Of a stretch of 41,074 nucleotides of DNA, positions 21,175 through 31,081 are shown in pieces. The DNA comes from SIG480 sp045649265 (GTDB taxonomy: Bacteria; Bacillota; Clostridia; Oscillospirales; JAAYXM01). Made by a program: the position numbers and the translations under genes. Positions within the stretch are counted from its first letter, which is position 1; each line of letters starts with the position of its first letter. The notes below the pieces were generated by a model. It had not been told where the DNA came from. It saw only the letters and a program-made list of their open reading frames with translations, and did no database searches. Where the stretch lies: NCBI GenBank assembly GCA_045649265.1, contig JAZRPO010000005.1, positions 1 to 41,074 of the forward strand, written 5' to 3'.

Positions 21175-22056
21175 TTAACCCTTGACAGAACCAATCATAA
21201 CGCCCTTGACGAAGTATTTCTGCAAGAACGGATATACCGCAATAATCGGTGCAACCGCAACAAAGATTGTCGCATACTTAACAGAATCTTCTGCAAAGGT
21301 AATATCAGTAGCTGCACCCGCAAATTCTTCCATATTGCTCTGGAGAATTATCTGGCGGAGTATAATCTGAAGCGGATACCTGGTGTCATCATTGAGGTAA
21401 AGGAGCGGGGGCATGAAGGAGTTCCACTGAGCAACCGCAACAAAGAGACCGATTGTAGAAAGGACCGCGGTTGATGTCGGAAGAACGAGATACCAGAAAA
21501 CACCAATATCATTAAGACCATCAAGACGGCCGGATTCTTCAATTTCCTTCGGGAAGTTGACGAAAAAGGTTCTCATAACAATAGTGTTATATGCACTGAA
21601 CGCGGGCGGGAGAACGATGGCCCAGACCGTATCAAGCAAGCCATATGCTTTGATACAAAGGAACATAGGAATCATACCGCCGCCAAAGAACATCGAAATC
21701 AAAACAAGAAAGTTTATAGTCTTGCCGCCCGGGAACCTTGACGCCCTACTCAGAGCATATGCACCAGTTGAAGTAACGAAAAGGGAAACCAATACTCCTA
21801 AAACAGTGTAATAAATTGTGTTTCCGTATGCTCTAAAAAGAAGCGGGTCTGAAAGAACCATCTTATATACACCAAACTGCACGCCTACCTTGCCTCCAAC
21901 TTTAGGCAAAAAGCTTACTCCGCCGGTGATAACATCCCATATATCCGAAAGAGAAACTGCAATCATATGGACAAAGGGGAAAATCGTAACAAAAAGAACG
22001 AACCAAAGAAAGATGTTTCTAAGGAACCAACCAACAGTAATTTTTTTCTCAACCAT
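21175..22056 (-). CDS. Carbohydrate ABC transporter permease, LplC-like
   Basis: A 293-residue inner-membrane permease of the sugar-uptake (CUT1) family, closest in pattern to LplC/YtcP. About six membrane helices are visible. The ATPase-contacting EAA loop is IEESGRLDGLNDIGVFWYLVLP (about 185-206), and the C-terminus ends GVMIGSVKG, typical of this group. It works with the preceding permease as a heterodimer. The cognate binding protein is not in the window, and no ATPase gene is present, as is common for LplBC systems that share a housekeeping ATPase (MsmK-like). Substrates of the group include complex plant or host glycans; the one here is unknown. Confidence 0.9.
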   Translation of the reverse strand: MVEKKITVGWFLRNIFLWFVLFVTIFPFVHMIAVSLSDIWDVITGGVSFLPKVGGKVGVQFGVYKMVLSDPLLFRAYGNTIYYTVLGVLVSLFVTSTGAYALSRASRFPGGKTINFLVLISMFFGGGMIPMFLCIKAYGLLDTVWAIVLPPAFSAYNTIVMRTFFVNFPKEIEESGRLDGLNDIGVFWYLVLPTSTAVLSTIGLFVAVAQWNSFMPPLLYLNDDTRYPLQIILRQIILQSNMEEFAGAATDITFAEDSVKYATIFVAVAPIIAVYPFLQKYFVKGVMIGSVKG

Positions 22057-22071
22057 TTTCTCTTTTCCTCC

Positions 22072-23034
22072 TTACCAAAGACTTGTTTCACTGACAGTTT
22101 TTGAAACGTAGTTTGAAATTAAGACAAGCAACAAGCTTACGAGTGAGTTAGCCAAACCAACCGCAGTACCATAGCTGAAGCTGTTAGACTGAAGACCTGC
22201 CTGATAAACGTATGTAGAAATAACCTCAGATGTTTCATATGTTGACGGGGACTGAAGGAGGAATACCTTTTCAAAACCAACACTGAGCAATGAACCCATT
22301 CTGAGAATAAGTAATGTGATGATTGTCGGAGCAATACTCGGAAGAGTAATATGCCACGTGCAACGCATCTTACCTGCACCGTCAACAACGGCAGCTTCAT
22401 AAAGCTGCGGGTCAATATTGGAAAGAGCAGCAAGATAGATGATAGCGCCCCAACCTGTGCCCTGCCAACAACCGGAAGCTACGAAGATTGTTCGGAAATA
22501 CTTTGCTTCTGCAAGAATGTTTTGGGACTCTACACCGATTGAATTGAGGAATCTTGCAAGAATACCGCCTGTCGGAGAAAGAAGCATTGATACAAGACCA
22601 ACAACTACAACCGTGGAAAGGAAGTGAGGCATGTAGCTGACCGTCTGAACAATTTTCTTAAACTTGAGGTTTCTCGTCTCATTGAGGATAAGAGCGAAAA
22701 CAATCGTAATGGGTGTTCCCCAAAGAAGACTATAAAATGAAATAAGGAAGGTGTTCCTGATCATTCTCCATGCAAACTTATAATTGAAGAATCTGATGAA
22801 GTGGTCGAAACCTACCCATTCACTTTCAATAAAGCCGACAAACGGCTTATAGTCTTTGAATGCGATGACAATTCCGAACATCGGGAAATACTGGAAGAGT
22901 ATAAGACATACGAAGATAGGAATAACGAGGAAAAAAAGATATTTGCCGTCGTTAAACTTCTTGAGAAATTCAGACTTAGCTCTTACAGAGGGGTTTGGCA
23001 AAACTTCTGCCGGAGGATTTTGTGTTGCTTTCAA
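22072..23034 (-). CDS. Carbohydrate ABC transporter permease, LplB-like
   Basis: A CUT1-family permease (about 320 residues from the start chosen). It has a hydrophobic first helix YLFFLVIPIFVCLILF, the LplB-type sequence PMFGIVIAFKDYKPF, and the EAA loop LYEAAVVDGAGKMRCTWHITLP. An in-frame ATG exists at 23094, but it has no ribosome site and coincides with the predicted transcription start of a TATAAT at 23105-23100. TTG 23034 has AAGGAG at the proper distance and is preferred. It lies 15 bp before the LplC-like gene and downstream of the AraC-type regulator on the same strand, which probably controls it. Confidence 0.85.
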   Translation of the reverse strand: MKATQNPPAEVLPNPSVRAKSEFLKKFNDGKYLFFLVIPIFVCLILFQYFPMFGIVIAFKDYKPFVGFIESEWVGFDHFIRFFNYKFAWRMIRNTFLISFYSLLWGTPITIVFALILNETRNLKFKKIVQTVSYMPHFLSTVVVVGLVSMLLSPTGGILARFLNSIGVESQNILAEAKYFRTIFVASGCWQGTGWGAIIYLAALSNIDPQLYEAAVVDGAGKMRCTWHITLPSIAPTIITLLILRMGSLLSVGFEKVFLLQSPSTYETSEVISTYVYQAGLQSNSFSYGTAVGLANSLVSLLLVLISNYVSKTVSETSLW

Positions 23035-23218
23035 AATTTTCAACTCCTTGATTTTTTCTTTTGCATGCCACTTCCGACAGATGCCGGAGAACATACTATA
23101 TTATAATGTAAGGCGGGACAATCCGCTCACAATATAAACAATGATTTCGGGAAGACTGAAAAACAGAATCAGAAAACCGCATAAATCGGCAAACTTCCCC
23201 GCATTGGTATTATACAAC

Positions 23219-23230
23219 AGGTGTACACCC
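23219..23230. promoter_or_regulatory. Palindrome upstream of the permease operon
   Basis: A perfect 10-bp palindrome GGTGTACACC (23220-23229) lies in the 440-bp gap between the AraC-type regulator and the permease genes. It could be an operator. The rest of the gap is AT-rich; apart from a TATAAT at 23105-23100 (minus strand) without a good -35 box, I see nothing else in it. Confidence 0.3.
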
Positions 23231-23474
23231 AATATGAACTCTCACTTTTTTAAATCATCATCATTTTTTTAGATTTTAGTAAAAATAATTAAAAATTGTA
23301 TAAATGTAAATTTATTTTGACTAACCGAAACTTCTGCAAACAAAAACAGGTAAATATTCGTGTTTTTTGCTTTTTTTGAGACCTTTATGACTGTTTTTTT
23401 GCGTTAATAAATCGTTAACATTTGAGCATAATCGACATTAATTTACATCCATTTTTTAATTTTTATATCCTCTA

Positions 23475-25709
23475 CTATTTATTTCCATCCTCACCAAAAT
23501 GTTTCTTTCGGTATTCGCCCGGGGTATAACCTGTATATTTCTTGAAAAGCCTTATAAATGTATTTATATTAGGAAGCCCGACAAGCTCTGCAATATCTTT
23601 GTTTTTGTTCTGTGGATTCTCACTTAACACGACTGCTTTCTTAATTCTGTAATTGTTTATATAGTCTGTGAGATTTACATTCATCTTTTCTTTAAAATAT
23701 GATGATATGTATGCACCGGTAAGCTTCAGCTTCTCTGCAAAAAGATTTAGGTATATATCCTCAGAATAGTGTTTTTCAACATAATCAAGAATATAACTTA
23801 TTATATAATCATCCTCACGCTTGTTCTTTTTTATATATTCAATTATCTCATGTAAAAAACTTATGCAGGTTTCGCGATATTCAAGCGGCGTTTCTGCTTT
23901 TTCGAGGTTTCGATAAACCGATGAAATGTCAAAGACCTGCGGCATTTCATAGAAAACTCGGTTCACCACCTTCACAGCGCAGTTTACTATTTCCGTGCAA
24001 AGCAGATACATTTCAAAGCGATTTATGTCCTTTCTTCGGTTGTATTCAAGGATTTCATCTACCTTACGGATAACATCTTCTTCTGTTCCGTTTTGAATCA
24101 CAACAGACAGCTTCCCCATTTCTTCAACAGAAAAATAGAACCTGCTTACATCTTTCGAAACCTTACCCTCACAAAGAACCTGTGTTTCTGTAACCAAACG
24201 GCCGTATTTCGAAATCTCAACAAGCTTTTCATATACACCCTTAACATTATCATTTGAATCGTGAATTTCCGACACCACGATCGTAAAGTATGCATATTCT
24301 GATTCATTTGACAGCTTTATAATGAGTTTTTCAAGAATCTCTTTCGGGTCAGATACTCCTGCGGCATCAAAAACAGAAACTATCCCCCTCTTCTCCGTCT
24401 GGAACGTGACAGAGGAAACGTTCCACGTTTCAAGATACATTTCGATAAGCTGTTTCAAAAGGAAGGTTGCCTTCCCCTCATCGTCCATATAATTAGTAAG
24501 CTCCTTCATATAGCTTACCTTAAAATAAATCACAGAGAATCCGTCTTCATAATTAATCTTCTCTTCTATGTCATTTATCCCTACATACACATCACGCATT
24601 TGTGCTTGCAAAATCATAGAATCAAGGACAGAATCCTTCGGCCCTCCATCAGAGGAAGGCCTCCGTTCAGACAACGAAATGAGCTTTAACGCATCTACAA
24701 AATCAGCTCCGCAAAAAATCCCCTTTGGGAATTTCGTTTTAACTGAAGCATTTGACATAAGCTCATCCGAGGCAAGAGAAAAAATCTTTGAAATTCTAAA
24801 AGCGAAAAAGACAGATGCTACAACAACAATCAAAACAAAGGCAACAAAAAGAGCAATCGCCACTCCTCCGATATTCTTATTTTCGCCAATAAACTCAGAA
24901 TCTGAAACAAAATCATATAATTCAATATTTCCGTTTAATTCATCGGTATATTTAAAAACATTTCCACCTTTGACTTTACCTTCCGAAATCTCGCCGGCAC
25001 GGCTCTTAACTTCGGAAAGCACTTCCGAAGCAAACACCATTTTCCCGTCACTGAGATAAAGGCCGGATATTCCAAAATCATTTGCCATGGCTTCAATATC
25101 AAATAATGCAACCAGAAGATACTCGCTTTTATCCTTTGGTTTATAGGAAACCGGCATAAGCTTCATATCAATACGCTTAGCATCACGAACCGTAGTATAT
25201 GTAAGTGCGGGATAAATTTCAAAAAGCTCGCCGCTTGTCGTTTTTGAAATCCAAAACTCATCAGTATATGTTTCGTTTGCGAAAAAATGATTATAAAAAA
25301 CCTCAGCAGACTGTGTCTCCGTAAGCTCATAAATATATTCTTCTTTTGATGTATCAACCATAAAAGCTGTTGAAAGATATTTTGAAAACTCATTCTGACG
25401 ACGGTCAACAAGCACCGCGCGCATCTCTGCCCTCAACAAGTTTTTCTCGATGTATGAGCCGTTTTTAAAATCAGCATCTGCAGCAAACTTAACAGAAAGT
25501 TCCGACATGGCATACCTGATCTGCGCAAGCATACGACAGACATCCTTTGCACCGTCCTCAAACTGAGTATCGAGCATTTCAAGGGTGCTTTTTTGAATAT
25601 GAAACGATCCTGTGCCCCAAAAGGCTCCGACAACGAGAACCGAAATAAGAGCTACCACTAAAAAACTACTTAAAATTTTGAGAAAAAACACATTGGCTTT
25701 CACCTTCAA
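23475..25709 (-). CDS. Membrane-bound AraC-family regulator with extracellular sensor, YesN-like
   Basis: A large (about 744 residues) one-component regulator. A first membrane helix (near residues 9-31) and a second (about 285-310, GGVAIALFVAFVLIVVVASVFF) enclose an extracytoplasmic sensor domain with a Cache-like pattern. The cytoplasmic part has a poorly conserved middle domain and a C-terminal AraC HTH: HYSEDIYLNLFAEKLKLTGAYISSYFKEKM, then PNINTFIRLFKKYTGYTPGEYRKKH. Such proteins sense a sugar or binding-protein signal outside and switch on an adjacent LplABC-type transporter. Start is uncertain: TTG 25709 has GAGGTG 6 bp upstream, while GTG 25718 and GTG 25703 are also in frame. The permease genes follow downstream on the same strand. 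Confidence 0.88.
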   Translation of the reverse strand: MKVKANVFFLKILSSFLVVALISVLVVGAFWGTGSFHIQKSTLEMLDTQFEDGAKDVCRMLAQIRYAMSELSVKFAADADFKNGSYIEKNLLRAEMRAVLVDRRQNEFSKYLSTAFMVDTSKEEYIYELTETQSAEVFYNHFFANETYTDEFWISKTTSGELFEIYPALTYTTVRDAKRIDMKLMPVSYKPKDKSEYLLVALFDIEAMANDFGISGLYLSDGKMVFASEVLSEVKSRAGEISEGKVKGGNVFKYTDELNGNIELYDFVSDSEFIGENKNIGGVAIALFVAFVLIVVVASVFFAFRISKIFSLASDELMSNASVKTKFPKGIFCGADFVDALKLISLSERRPSSDGGPKDSVLDSMILQAQMRDVYVGINDIEEKINYEDGFSVIYFKVSYMKELTNYMDDEGKATFLLKQLIEMYLETWNVSSVTFQTEKRGIVSVFDAAGVSDPKEILEKLIIKLSNESEYAYFTIVVSEIHDSNDNVKGVYEKLVEISKYGRLVTETQVLCEGKVSKDVSRFYFSVEEMGKLSVVIQNGTEEDVIRKVDEILEYNRRKDINRFEMYLLCTEIVNCAVKVVNRVFYEMPQVFDISSVYRNLEKAETPLEYRETCISFLHEIIEYIKKNKREDDYIISYILDYVEKHYSEDIYLNLFAEKLKLTGAYISSYFKEKMNVNLTDYINNYRIKKAVVLSENPQNKNKDIAELVGLPNINTFIRLFKKYTGYTPGEYRKKHFGEDGNK

Positions 25710-25790
25710 TATCCACACCTCACGAAAATCATCATTTTTTTAACTCTCTCTTTTTCATTATACTTAGGTATTATACATCAAATATATAAA

Positions 25791-25820
25791 AAAAGCAAAG
25801 ATTTTTTTGTCTTTGCTTTT
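25791..25820 (-). terminator. Terminator after the TagO-like gene
   Basis: Stem AAAAGCAAAGA / TCTTTGCTTTT (25791-25801, 25810-25820), loop of eight bases, with seven T on the minus strand after the stem. It separates the tagO-like gene (ending at 25871) from the AraC-type regulator. Confidence 0.8.
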
Positions 25821-25870
25821 AAATGATGTTGATTTATTTGATTTTTATGTTTAAATTTTTTATTATCTTC

Positions 25871-26923
25871 CTATTTTTGTTTTTTTCTTTTAAAAATCAA
25901 GTGATATGCATTGATAACAATAAGAAAGAAAACAACAACCGCTACAACAAAGAACAATGCACGCGCAGCTCCGCTTGATGCGAGCAAAATCGCCGAAATA
26001 CCGAGAATCCCACTCACTAAATAGAGAATAAGAACGGTCTGCCTCTGACTAAATCCCATATCAATCAACCTGTGATGAACATGGCCTCTATCCGCATGCA
26101 TCGGGCTCTGCCCACGAAGCAAGCGCCTGCAAATGGCAAATAAAGTATCAAAAATCGGAAGGCCAAGTATTAAAAACGGAGCCGCAAAGGACAAGATTGC
26201 ATATGTCTTAAACATACCCTGAATCGAGATGGTTGCAAGAATGAAACCGAGAAATGTTGCGCCCGTATCCCCCACAAACATCTTTGCAGGATTTATATTG
26301 TAAGGCAAAAAGCCTATACACGCCCCCGCAATCACCGCCGTTATAAGCATAATATTGAACTCTCCTACAATAGCAGCTATAACAAGCAAGGAAAGCGAGG
26401 CGATAGTACAAATACCTACGGACAAACCATCAAGCCCATCTATAAGGTTAACCGCATTTGTGATTGTGACAATCCAGATGACCGTAATCGGAGCCGACCA
26501 AATACCAAGACTTAAATATGAGGCGTCGCTGAAAATGTTGATATTGGAGATAACATCTATTTTCACTCCGTGAAGGACTACGATTATGGCTGCAAGTATC
26601 TGTACAAGAAGCTTAAGCTTTGCAGGCAGAGAAACCGAATCATCTATAACACCAAGCAAAACAATCACAACAGACCCAAGCAAAATACCTTGCATTTCCC
26701 CATTAATCGGAACAACAAATATAACAGTTATGAGGAAGGCGAAAAATACTGCAAGACCGCCAAGCCTTGGAATTGCCTTCTTGTGCATACGCCTGTCGTC
26801 TTTTGGTATATCAATTGCACCTATTTTTTGCGCAATATGCTTTGCAAGCGGAGAAAACACGAAAGAAAGAATCCCCGCAACAAGAAATGCCGCAATAGTT
26901 TTGAAAAGGATAATTTTATCCAT
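25871..26923 (-). CDS. tagO: Undecaprenyl-phosphate GlcNAc-1-phosphate transferase, TagO/WecA-like
   Basis: A 350-residue polytopic membrane enzyme that transfers a sugar-1-phosphate from a UDP-sugar (GlcNAc in the known members) to undecaprenyl phosphate, the first step in making wall teichoic acid or other wall glycans. About ten helices are present. Family motifs: KKAIPRLGGLAVF (48-60), GVIDDSVSLPAKLKL with the DD pair, NLIDGLDGLSVG, NPAKMFVGDTGATFLG and the cytoplasmic HADRGHVHHRLI, which distinguishes WecA/TagO from MraY. It follows trpS by 17 bp and may be co-transcribed with it. Confidence 0.92.
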   Translation of the reverse strand: MDKIILFKTIAAFLVAGILSFVFSPLAKHIAQKIGAIDIPKDDRRMHKKAIPRLGGLAVFFAFLITVIFVVPINGEMQGILLGSVVIVLLGVIDDSVSLPAKLKLLVQILAAIIVVLHGVKIDVISNINIFSDASYLSLGIWSAPITVIWIVTITNAVNLIDGLDGLSVGICTIASLSLLVIAAIVGEFNIMLITAVIAGACIGFLPYNINPAKMFVGDTGATFLGFILATISIQGMFKTYAILSFAAPFLILGLPIFDTLFAICRRLLRGQSPMHADRGHVHHRLIDMGFSQRQTVLILYLVSGILGISAILLASSGAARALFFVVAVVVFFLIVINAYHLIFKRKKQK

Positions 26924-26940
26924 TGTTAAATCCTCTTTTT

Positions 26941-27969
26941 TTATTTTTCTCCTAATGTCACTCTTGGTCTCGGAACAAACCCGACTTTTTTACGGATTTT
27001 AACCATGTTGCGTTCTGCGATTGCCGCTGCTCGCAATGCGTTTTTGGAATAAACCTCTTCAAGGTAATCCTTATTCTTCAAAAGCTCTTCAGTGCGCTCA
27101 CGGATAGGCCTGAGCATCTCGACAACGGCCTCTCCGACTGCAATTTTGAAATCTCCGTATCCTCGACCTGCAAACTCGTTTTCAATTTCAGGAATTGTTT
27201 TGTTTGCTGCTATGGAAAAAATCGTCATAAGGTTGCTGACTCCTGCTTTATCTGGGCGGAATTCAACCTTTGCCTCACTGTCGGTAACTGCACGTTTGAA
27301 CTTTCTCATTATATCATCAGGCTTGTCAAGCAGAAGAATATATGCATTGGGGTTTGCATCAGACTTCGACATTTTCTTATCAGGCTCGGCAAGGCTCATA
27401 ATACGCCCCCCGACCTTTGGTATATACGGCTCCGGAATTTTAAAAACATCACCATGATAATTGTTGAATCGCCCTGCAATATTGCGTGCAAGTTCAAGGT
27501 GTTGCTTCTGATCCTCACCTATAGGAACATAATCCGCATTATAGAGAAGAATATCCGCCGCCATAAGGACCGGGTAATCAAAGAGACCTGCATTTATGTT
27601 ATCTGAATGCTTCAACGACTTGTCTTTAAACTGAGTCATCCTTGAAAGCTCGCCATACATGGTATAGCAGTTTAATATCCAAGAAAGCTCCGCATGCTGA
27701 GCAACGTGGCTCTGAATATACATTATGTTCTTTTCAGGATCAAGCCCACAGCCTATCAGGAGAGCGAGGAGAGAGAGCGTTTGCTCACGAAGCTTTGCCG
27801 GCTCCTGCCTGACAGTTATTGCATGCATATCTACCACGCAAAACAGACAGTTGTATATATCCTGCATCGAAACCCAGTTGGTAATCGCACCCATATAGTT
27901 ACCCATGGTTATATTACCGGATGGCTGAATTCCGGAAAAAACAAGTTGTTTCTTTTCTGTTGCTTCCAT
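26941..27969 (-). CDS. trpS: Tryptophanyl-tRNA synthetase
   Basis: A 342-residue class I synthetase of the bacterial TrpRS type. The HIGH-like motif is PSGNITMGNY (residues 17-26), the tryptophan-pocket region has CVVDMHAITVRQ and YTMYGELSRMTQFKDKS, GEDQKQHLELAR follows, and the KMSKS loop is KKMSKSDAN (about 200). Length is as usual. It is 27 bp after the aminotransferase, so there is no room for a T-box leader directly upstream. It charges tRNA-Trp. Confidence 0.96.
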   Translation of the reverse strand: MEATEKKQLVFSGIQPSGNITMGNYMGAITNWVSMQDIYNCLFCVVDMHAITVRQEPAKLREQTLSLLALLIGCGLDPEKNIMYIQSHVAQHAELSWILNCYTMYGELSRMTQFKDKSLKHSDNINAGLFDYPVLMAADILLYNADYVPIGEDQKQHLELARNIAGRFNNYHGDVFKIPEPYIPKVGGRIMSLAEPDKKMSKSDANPNAYILLLDKPDDIMRKFKRAVTDSEAKVEFRPDKAGVSNLMTIFSIAANKTIPEIENEFAGRGYGDFKIAVGEAVVEMLRPIRERTEELLKNKDYLEEVYSKNALRAAAIAERNMVKIRKKVGFVPRPRVTLGEK

Positions 27970-27996
27970 AATTGTACAACTCCTTATAAGATTTCG

Positions 27997-29181
27997 CTAT
28001 CCCACATAGCTGTTTAACACCTTTGCAAGACGGCTTATTCCTGTCTCAATCTGATTAATTGAGGGAAGCGAGAAATTCAGGCGGAAAGTCGGGCAAATCT
28101 TTGCCTCATCTACTGAGAAGGCACACCCCGGAACAATCGCTACTTTTTGTTCTTTCGCAAGGGCGGCAAGCTCTGCACCGTCATATCCCTCCGGCATGGT
28201 ACACGAAACGAACAGACCACCGTCAGGGCGAGTAAAAGAAACCTTCGGCGAAAATTCACGCGAGATGCATTCTATCATCTTATCTGCTTTCACGCGATAC
28301 ATATCACAGGTTTTTTTGATATGCTCATCGACATTGAATTTATCAATGTATTCGGTAGTCAGAATCTGGAAGAAAAGATTTGTATGTACATCCGAAACCT
28401 GCTTTGCAACAGTCAGCTTGTTAATAATGTTTTTGTTCGCGCAAACAAAGCCTACTCGTATTCCGGGTGCAAGGATTTTTGAATATGAACCCGAGAAGAT
28501 TACTCTTCCGTTTGTATCCATGCTTTTTATTGTGGAGATATGCTCACCTCGGAAGCGCAGCTCAAAATAAGGGCTGTCTTCAAGAATGATTACATTATAT
28601 CTCTCAGCAAGCTCAAGAAGTTTTTTTCTGCGAGCAAGGCTCATTGTCGTACCGGTAGGGTTCTGGAATGTCGGGATCGTGTAGATAATCTTGACGTTTT
28701 TCTCCGTTTGAAGTTTTTCTTCAAGTTCATCCATGTTCATCCCATCTTCATCAAGGGATACTCCCACAAGCTTTGCACCATAAGAACGAAAAGCGTTAAG
28801 CGCACCTATAAAGCTGGGGTCTTCACACAGAACGACATCTCCCTCATTGAGTAAAATTTTCGCGGTCATCTCAATTACCTGCTGTCCGCCGCTTGTAATT
28901 ATAACATCGTCATCTTCTGTTCCGATTCCGTATTTTTCATTAATACGCTTTTTCGTAATATCACGAAGAGGAGCATACCCCTCACTGATACCATACTGCA
29001 AAGCGCTTGCAGCCTTTGATTCAAAAATTGTTGAAGCAATTCTGCTCATAGCATCAACCGGAAAGCTTTCCGGAGCGGGGTTACCCGCAGCAAAGGAGAT
29101 AAGCTCAGGATCGTTCGGCATCTTTAAGATTTCACGGATAGCCGACGGTTTAAGAGATGATATTCTGCTTGAAAATTCCAT
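27997..29181 (-). CDS. PLP-dependent class I aminotransferase (2-aminoadipate/aromatic type)
   Basis: A 394-residue fold-type I aminotransferase of the LysN/MocR-core group, without a DNA-binding domain. Visible: MEFSSRISSLKPSAIREILK (N-terminus of this group), ITSGGQQVIEMTAKILLNEGD, YTIPTFQNPTGTTMS (Asn contacting PLP), ILEDSPYFELRF (Asp), SGSYSKILAPGIRVGF with the PLP lysine, and the carboxylate Arg in CPTFRLNFS. ATG 29181 lies behind a GGGGG-type site; the frame extends to a GTG at 29205. Substrate is not determined: 2-aminoadipate, aromatic or branched-chain amino acids are all possible in this group. trpS follows by 27 bp. Confidence 0.9.
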   Translation of the reverse strand: MEFSSRISSLKPSAIREILKMPNDPELISFAAGNPAPESFPVDAMSRIASTIFESKAASALQYGISEGYAPLRDITKKRINEKYGIGTEDDDVIITSGGQQVIEMTAKILLNEGDVVLCEDPSFIGALNAFRSYGAKLVGVSLDEDGMNMDELEEKLQTEKNVKIIYTIPTFQNPTGTTMSLARRKKLLELAERYNVIILEDSPYFELRFRGEHISTIKSMDTNGRVIFSGSYSKILAPGIRVGFVCANKNIINKLTVAKQVSDVHTNLFFQILTTEYIDKFNVDEHIKKTCDMYRVKADKMIECISREFSPKVSFTRPDGGLFVSCTMPEGYDGAELAALAKEQKVAIVPGCAFSVDEAKICPTFRLNFSLPSINQIETGISRLAKVLNSYVG

Positions 29182-29307
29182 ATAAAAATGCGCCCCCAAG
29201 ATCACAAATTATTATTTCTAATTTTAGCACAAAATTTGAAAAAATTCAACCTGATTTCTCCATAAAATTACTCCATTCATTTATCTCTGTTTACATTGTA
29301 CTATTTA

Positions 29308-29336
29308 TTGAAATAGGAAAAAAAGTATGATACAAT
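29308..29336 (+). promoter_or_regulatory. Promoter of the ABC exporter genes
   Basis: TTGAAA (29308-29313), 17 bp, TACAAT (29331-29336). The TTG start of the first exporter gene follows about 23 nt after the predicted transcription start, with GGAGGTGA between. Confidence 0.7.
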
Positions 29337-29365
29337 TACTATAAAAACCGAGGAGGTGAAGTGTT

Positions 29366-31081
29366 TTGGGAAAGCTTTTTTCATATTTGCGTGGTTTTGA
29401 AAGAAAAATAGCTCTCGGGCTTTCAATCAAAACTGTCGGAACCCTTATGGATCTTTGCATTCCTTGGGCTCTTTCACATATAATTGACGAAGTTATTCCT
29501 AGAAACAGCATAAATGAGGTCTATATCTGGAGTCTTGCTATGCTTGCATTCTGTCTTACTGCATTGTTCGGAAACATAATTGCAAACAGAATGGCAGCCT
29601 CAGTTTCAAGAGATGCAACAGAACAGCTACGGCTTTCTCTTTTTAAGAAAATCTCCTACCTTTCAAATACAGATGTTGATGAACTCACCGTACCGTCGCT
29701 CATTCACAGAATGACCTCCGATACATATGCCGTTCATCACGCACTAGGAATGATTCAACGCATTGGCATCCGTGCTCCCATTCTTCTCTTTGGGGGCATT
29801 ATTATCACGTTTATATCAGACCCTGTTCTCACTCTCGTTCTCATTCTCTTAATTCCGCTTGTCTCTTTTACGACATACTTTGTATCAAAAAAGAGCGCAA
29901 AGCTTTTCAGAGCAGTTCAAGCCGCATCTGACTCTGTTATTCGCACTGTCCGCGAAAACGCATCAGGAATCCGCGTTATAAAAGCGTTGTCAAAAAGCGA
30001 CTATGAAAAAAAGCGTTTTTACAATGTAAACGCTGACCTAACAAAGAAGCAAAAGCACGCCGAATCGGTAATGGCTTTCACAAGCCCTGCAATGAATATA
30101 ATTTTAAATCTGGGGCTTTGTGCTGTAATCCTCATTGGTGCTTATCGCGTAAATTACGGAAAGAGCGAAATCGGTGACATTATCGCCTTTATGACATATT
30201 TCACAATAATTCTAAACTCTATAATGATGATTACAAGAATTTTTATGAATTTTTCCCGTGCCTCTGCTTCTGCCGGAAGAATAGATGAGGTTCTTGCACG
30301 GCCCGATGAGCTTTCTATCGGTGGCGAGGTTTATGAAAATTCTTCGGCTCCGGCAGTAGAATTCAAAAACGTTTGCTTTGGTTATGAAAGTTCCGGATTC
30401 AAGCTTTCAGACATTAACTTCTCACTAAAACGAGGTGAAACGCTGGGCATTTTGGGTGCGACAGGTTCAGGCAAAACATCAATAATTTCACTCCTTTTGA
30501 GATTCTACACACCTGACAACGGTGAGATTTACATAAACGGAGTAAGCATTGATTCGTTTACTCTTTCCGAGCTTCGCAGGAAATTCGGAACAGTTCTGCA
30601 AAACGATACCCTCTTCCACGATACGATTGGAGAGAATATTTCTTTCGGCAGAACGATTTCCGTTAATGATATGGAAAATGCAATTACCTCCGCTCAGGCA
30701 GATTCCTTTATTTCAGAAGCAGGTGGCTTTGATGCTGAAGTTAGCATAAAAGGCGCTAATTTCAGTGGCGGTCAGAAGCAGCGCTTGCTTATCTCCCGAG
30801 CACTTGCAGGCAACTGTGAATTTCTTATATTTGACGATGCATTTTCTGCTCTTGATTACAAGACCGATTCAAAGCTTCGCGAATCTTTGAGAAATGATTT
30901 TTCAGACAAGACAAAGATTATAGTTGCACAACGCGTAAGCTCGGTTATGTTTGCTGATAAAATTCTCGTCCTTGATTCAGGAAACTGCATAGGGCTCGGA
31001 ACACATGAAGAGCTCATAAACTCCTGCTGCGCATATTCTGAAACTGCAAAACTGCAGCTTGGAGGTGAGTATCTTGAATAA
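29366..31081 (+). CDS. ABC exporter half-transporter, degenerate-site subunit
   Basis: A 571-residue type IV ABC exporter half: six membrane helices (to about residue 300) and a C-terminal ATPase. Walker A is GATGSGKTS, the signature NFSGGQKQR is canonical, but Walker B reads FLIFDDA, with Asp where the catalytic Glu is expected. With the next gene this fits heterodimeric exporters such as BmrC/BmrD or TM287/288, in which one ATP site is weak. Start is TTG 29366, 9 bp after GGAGG. Substrates of such pairs are usually drugs, lipids or peptides; none can be named. The gene overlaps the next by 8 bp. Confidence 0.93.
   Translation: MGKLFSYLRGFERKIALGLSIKTVGTLMDLCIPWALSHIIDEVIPRNSINEVYIWSLAMLAFCLTALFGNIIANRMAASVSRDATEQLRLSLFKKISYLSNTDVDELTVPSLIHRMTSDTYAVHHALGMIQRIGIRAPILLFGGIIITFISDPVLTLVLILLIPLVSFTTYFVSKKSAKLFRAVQAASDSVIRTVRENASGIRVIKALSKSDYEKKRFYNVNADLTKKQKHAESVMAFTSPAMNIILNLGLCAVILIGAYRVNYGKSEIGDIIAFMTYFTIILNSIMMITRIFMNFSRASASAGRIDEVLARPDELSIGGEVYENSSAPAVEFKNVCFGYESSGFKLSDINFSLKRGETLGILGATGSGKTSIISLLLRFYTPDNGEIYINGVSIDSFTLSELRRKFGTVLQNDTLFHDTIGENISFGRTISVNDMENAITSAQADSFISEAGGFDAEVSIKGANFSGGQKQRLLISRALAGNCEFLIFDDAFSALDYKTDSKLRESLRNDFSDKTKIIVAQRVSSVMFADKILVLDSGNCIGLGTHEELINSCCAYSETAKLQLGGEYLE

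Noticed and set aside
23095..23474. Missing small gene between the permease and AraC-type regulator
   Set aside because: The gap is AT-rich, with stops in all frames or no ribosome sites; only a palindrome and a weak promoter were seen.
27970..27996. T-box leader before trpS
   Set aside because: Only 27 bp separate trpS from the upstream aminotransferase gene, too little for a T-box.
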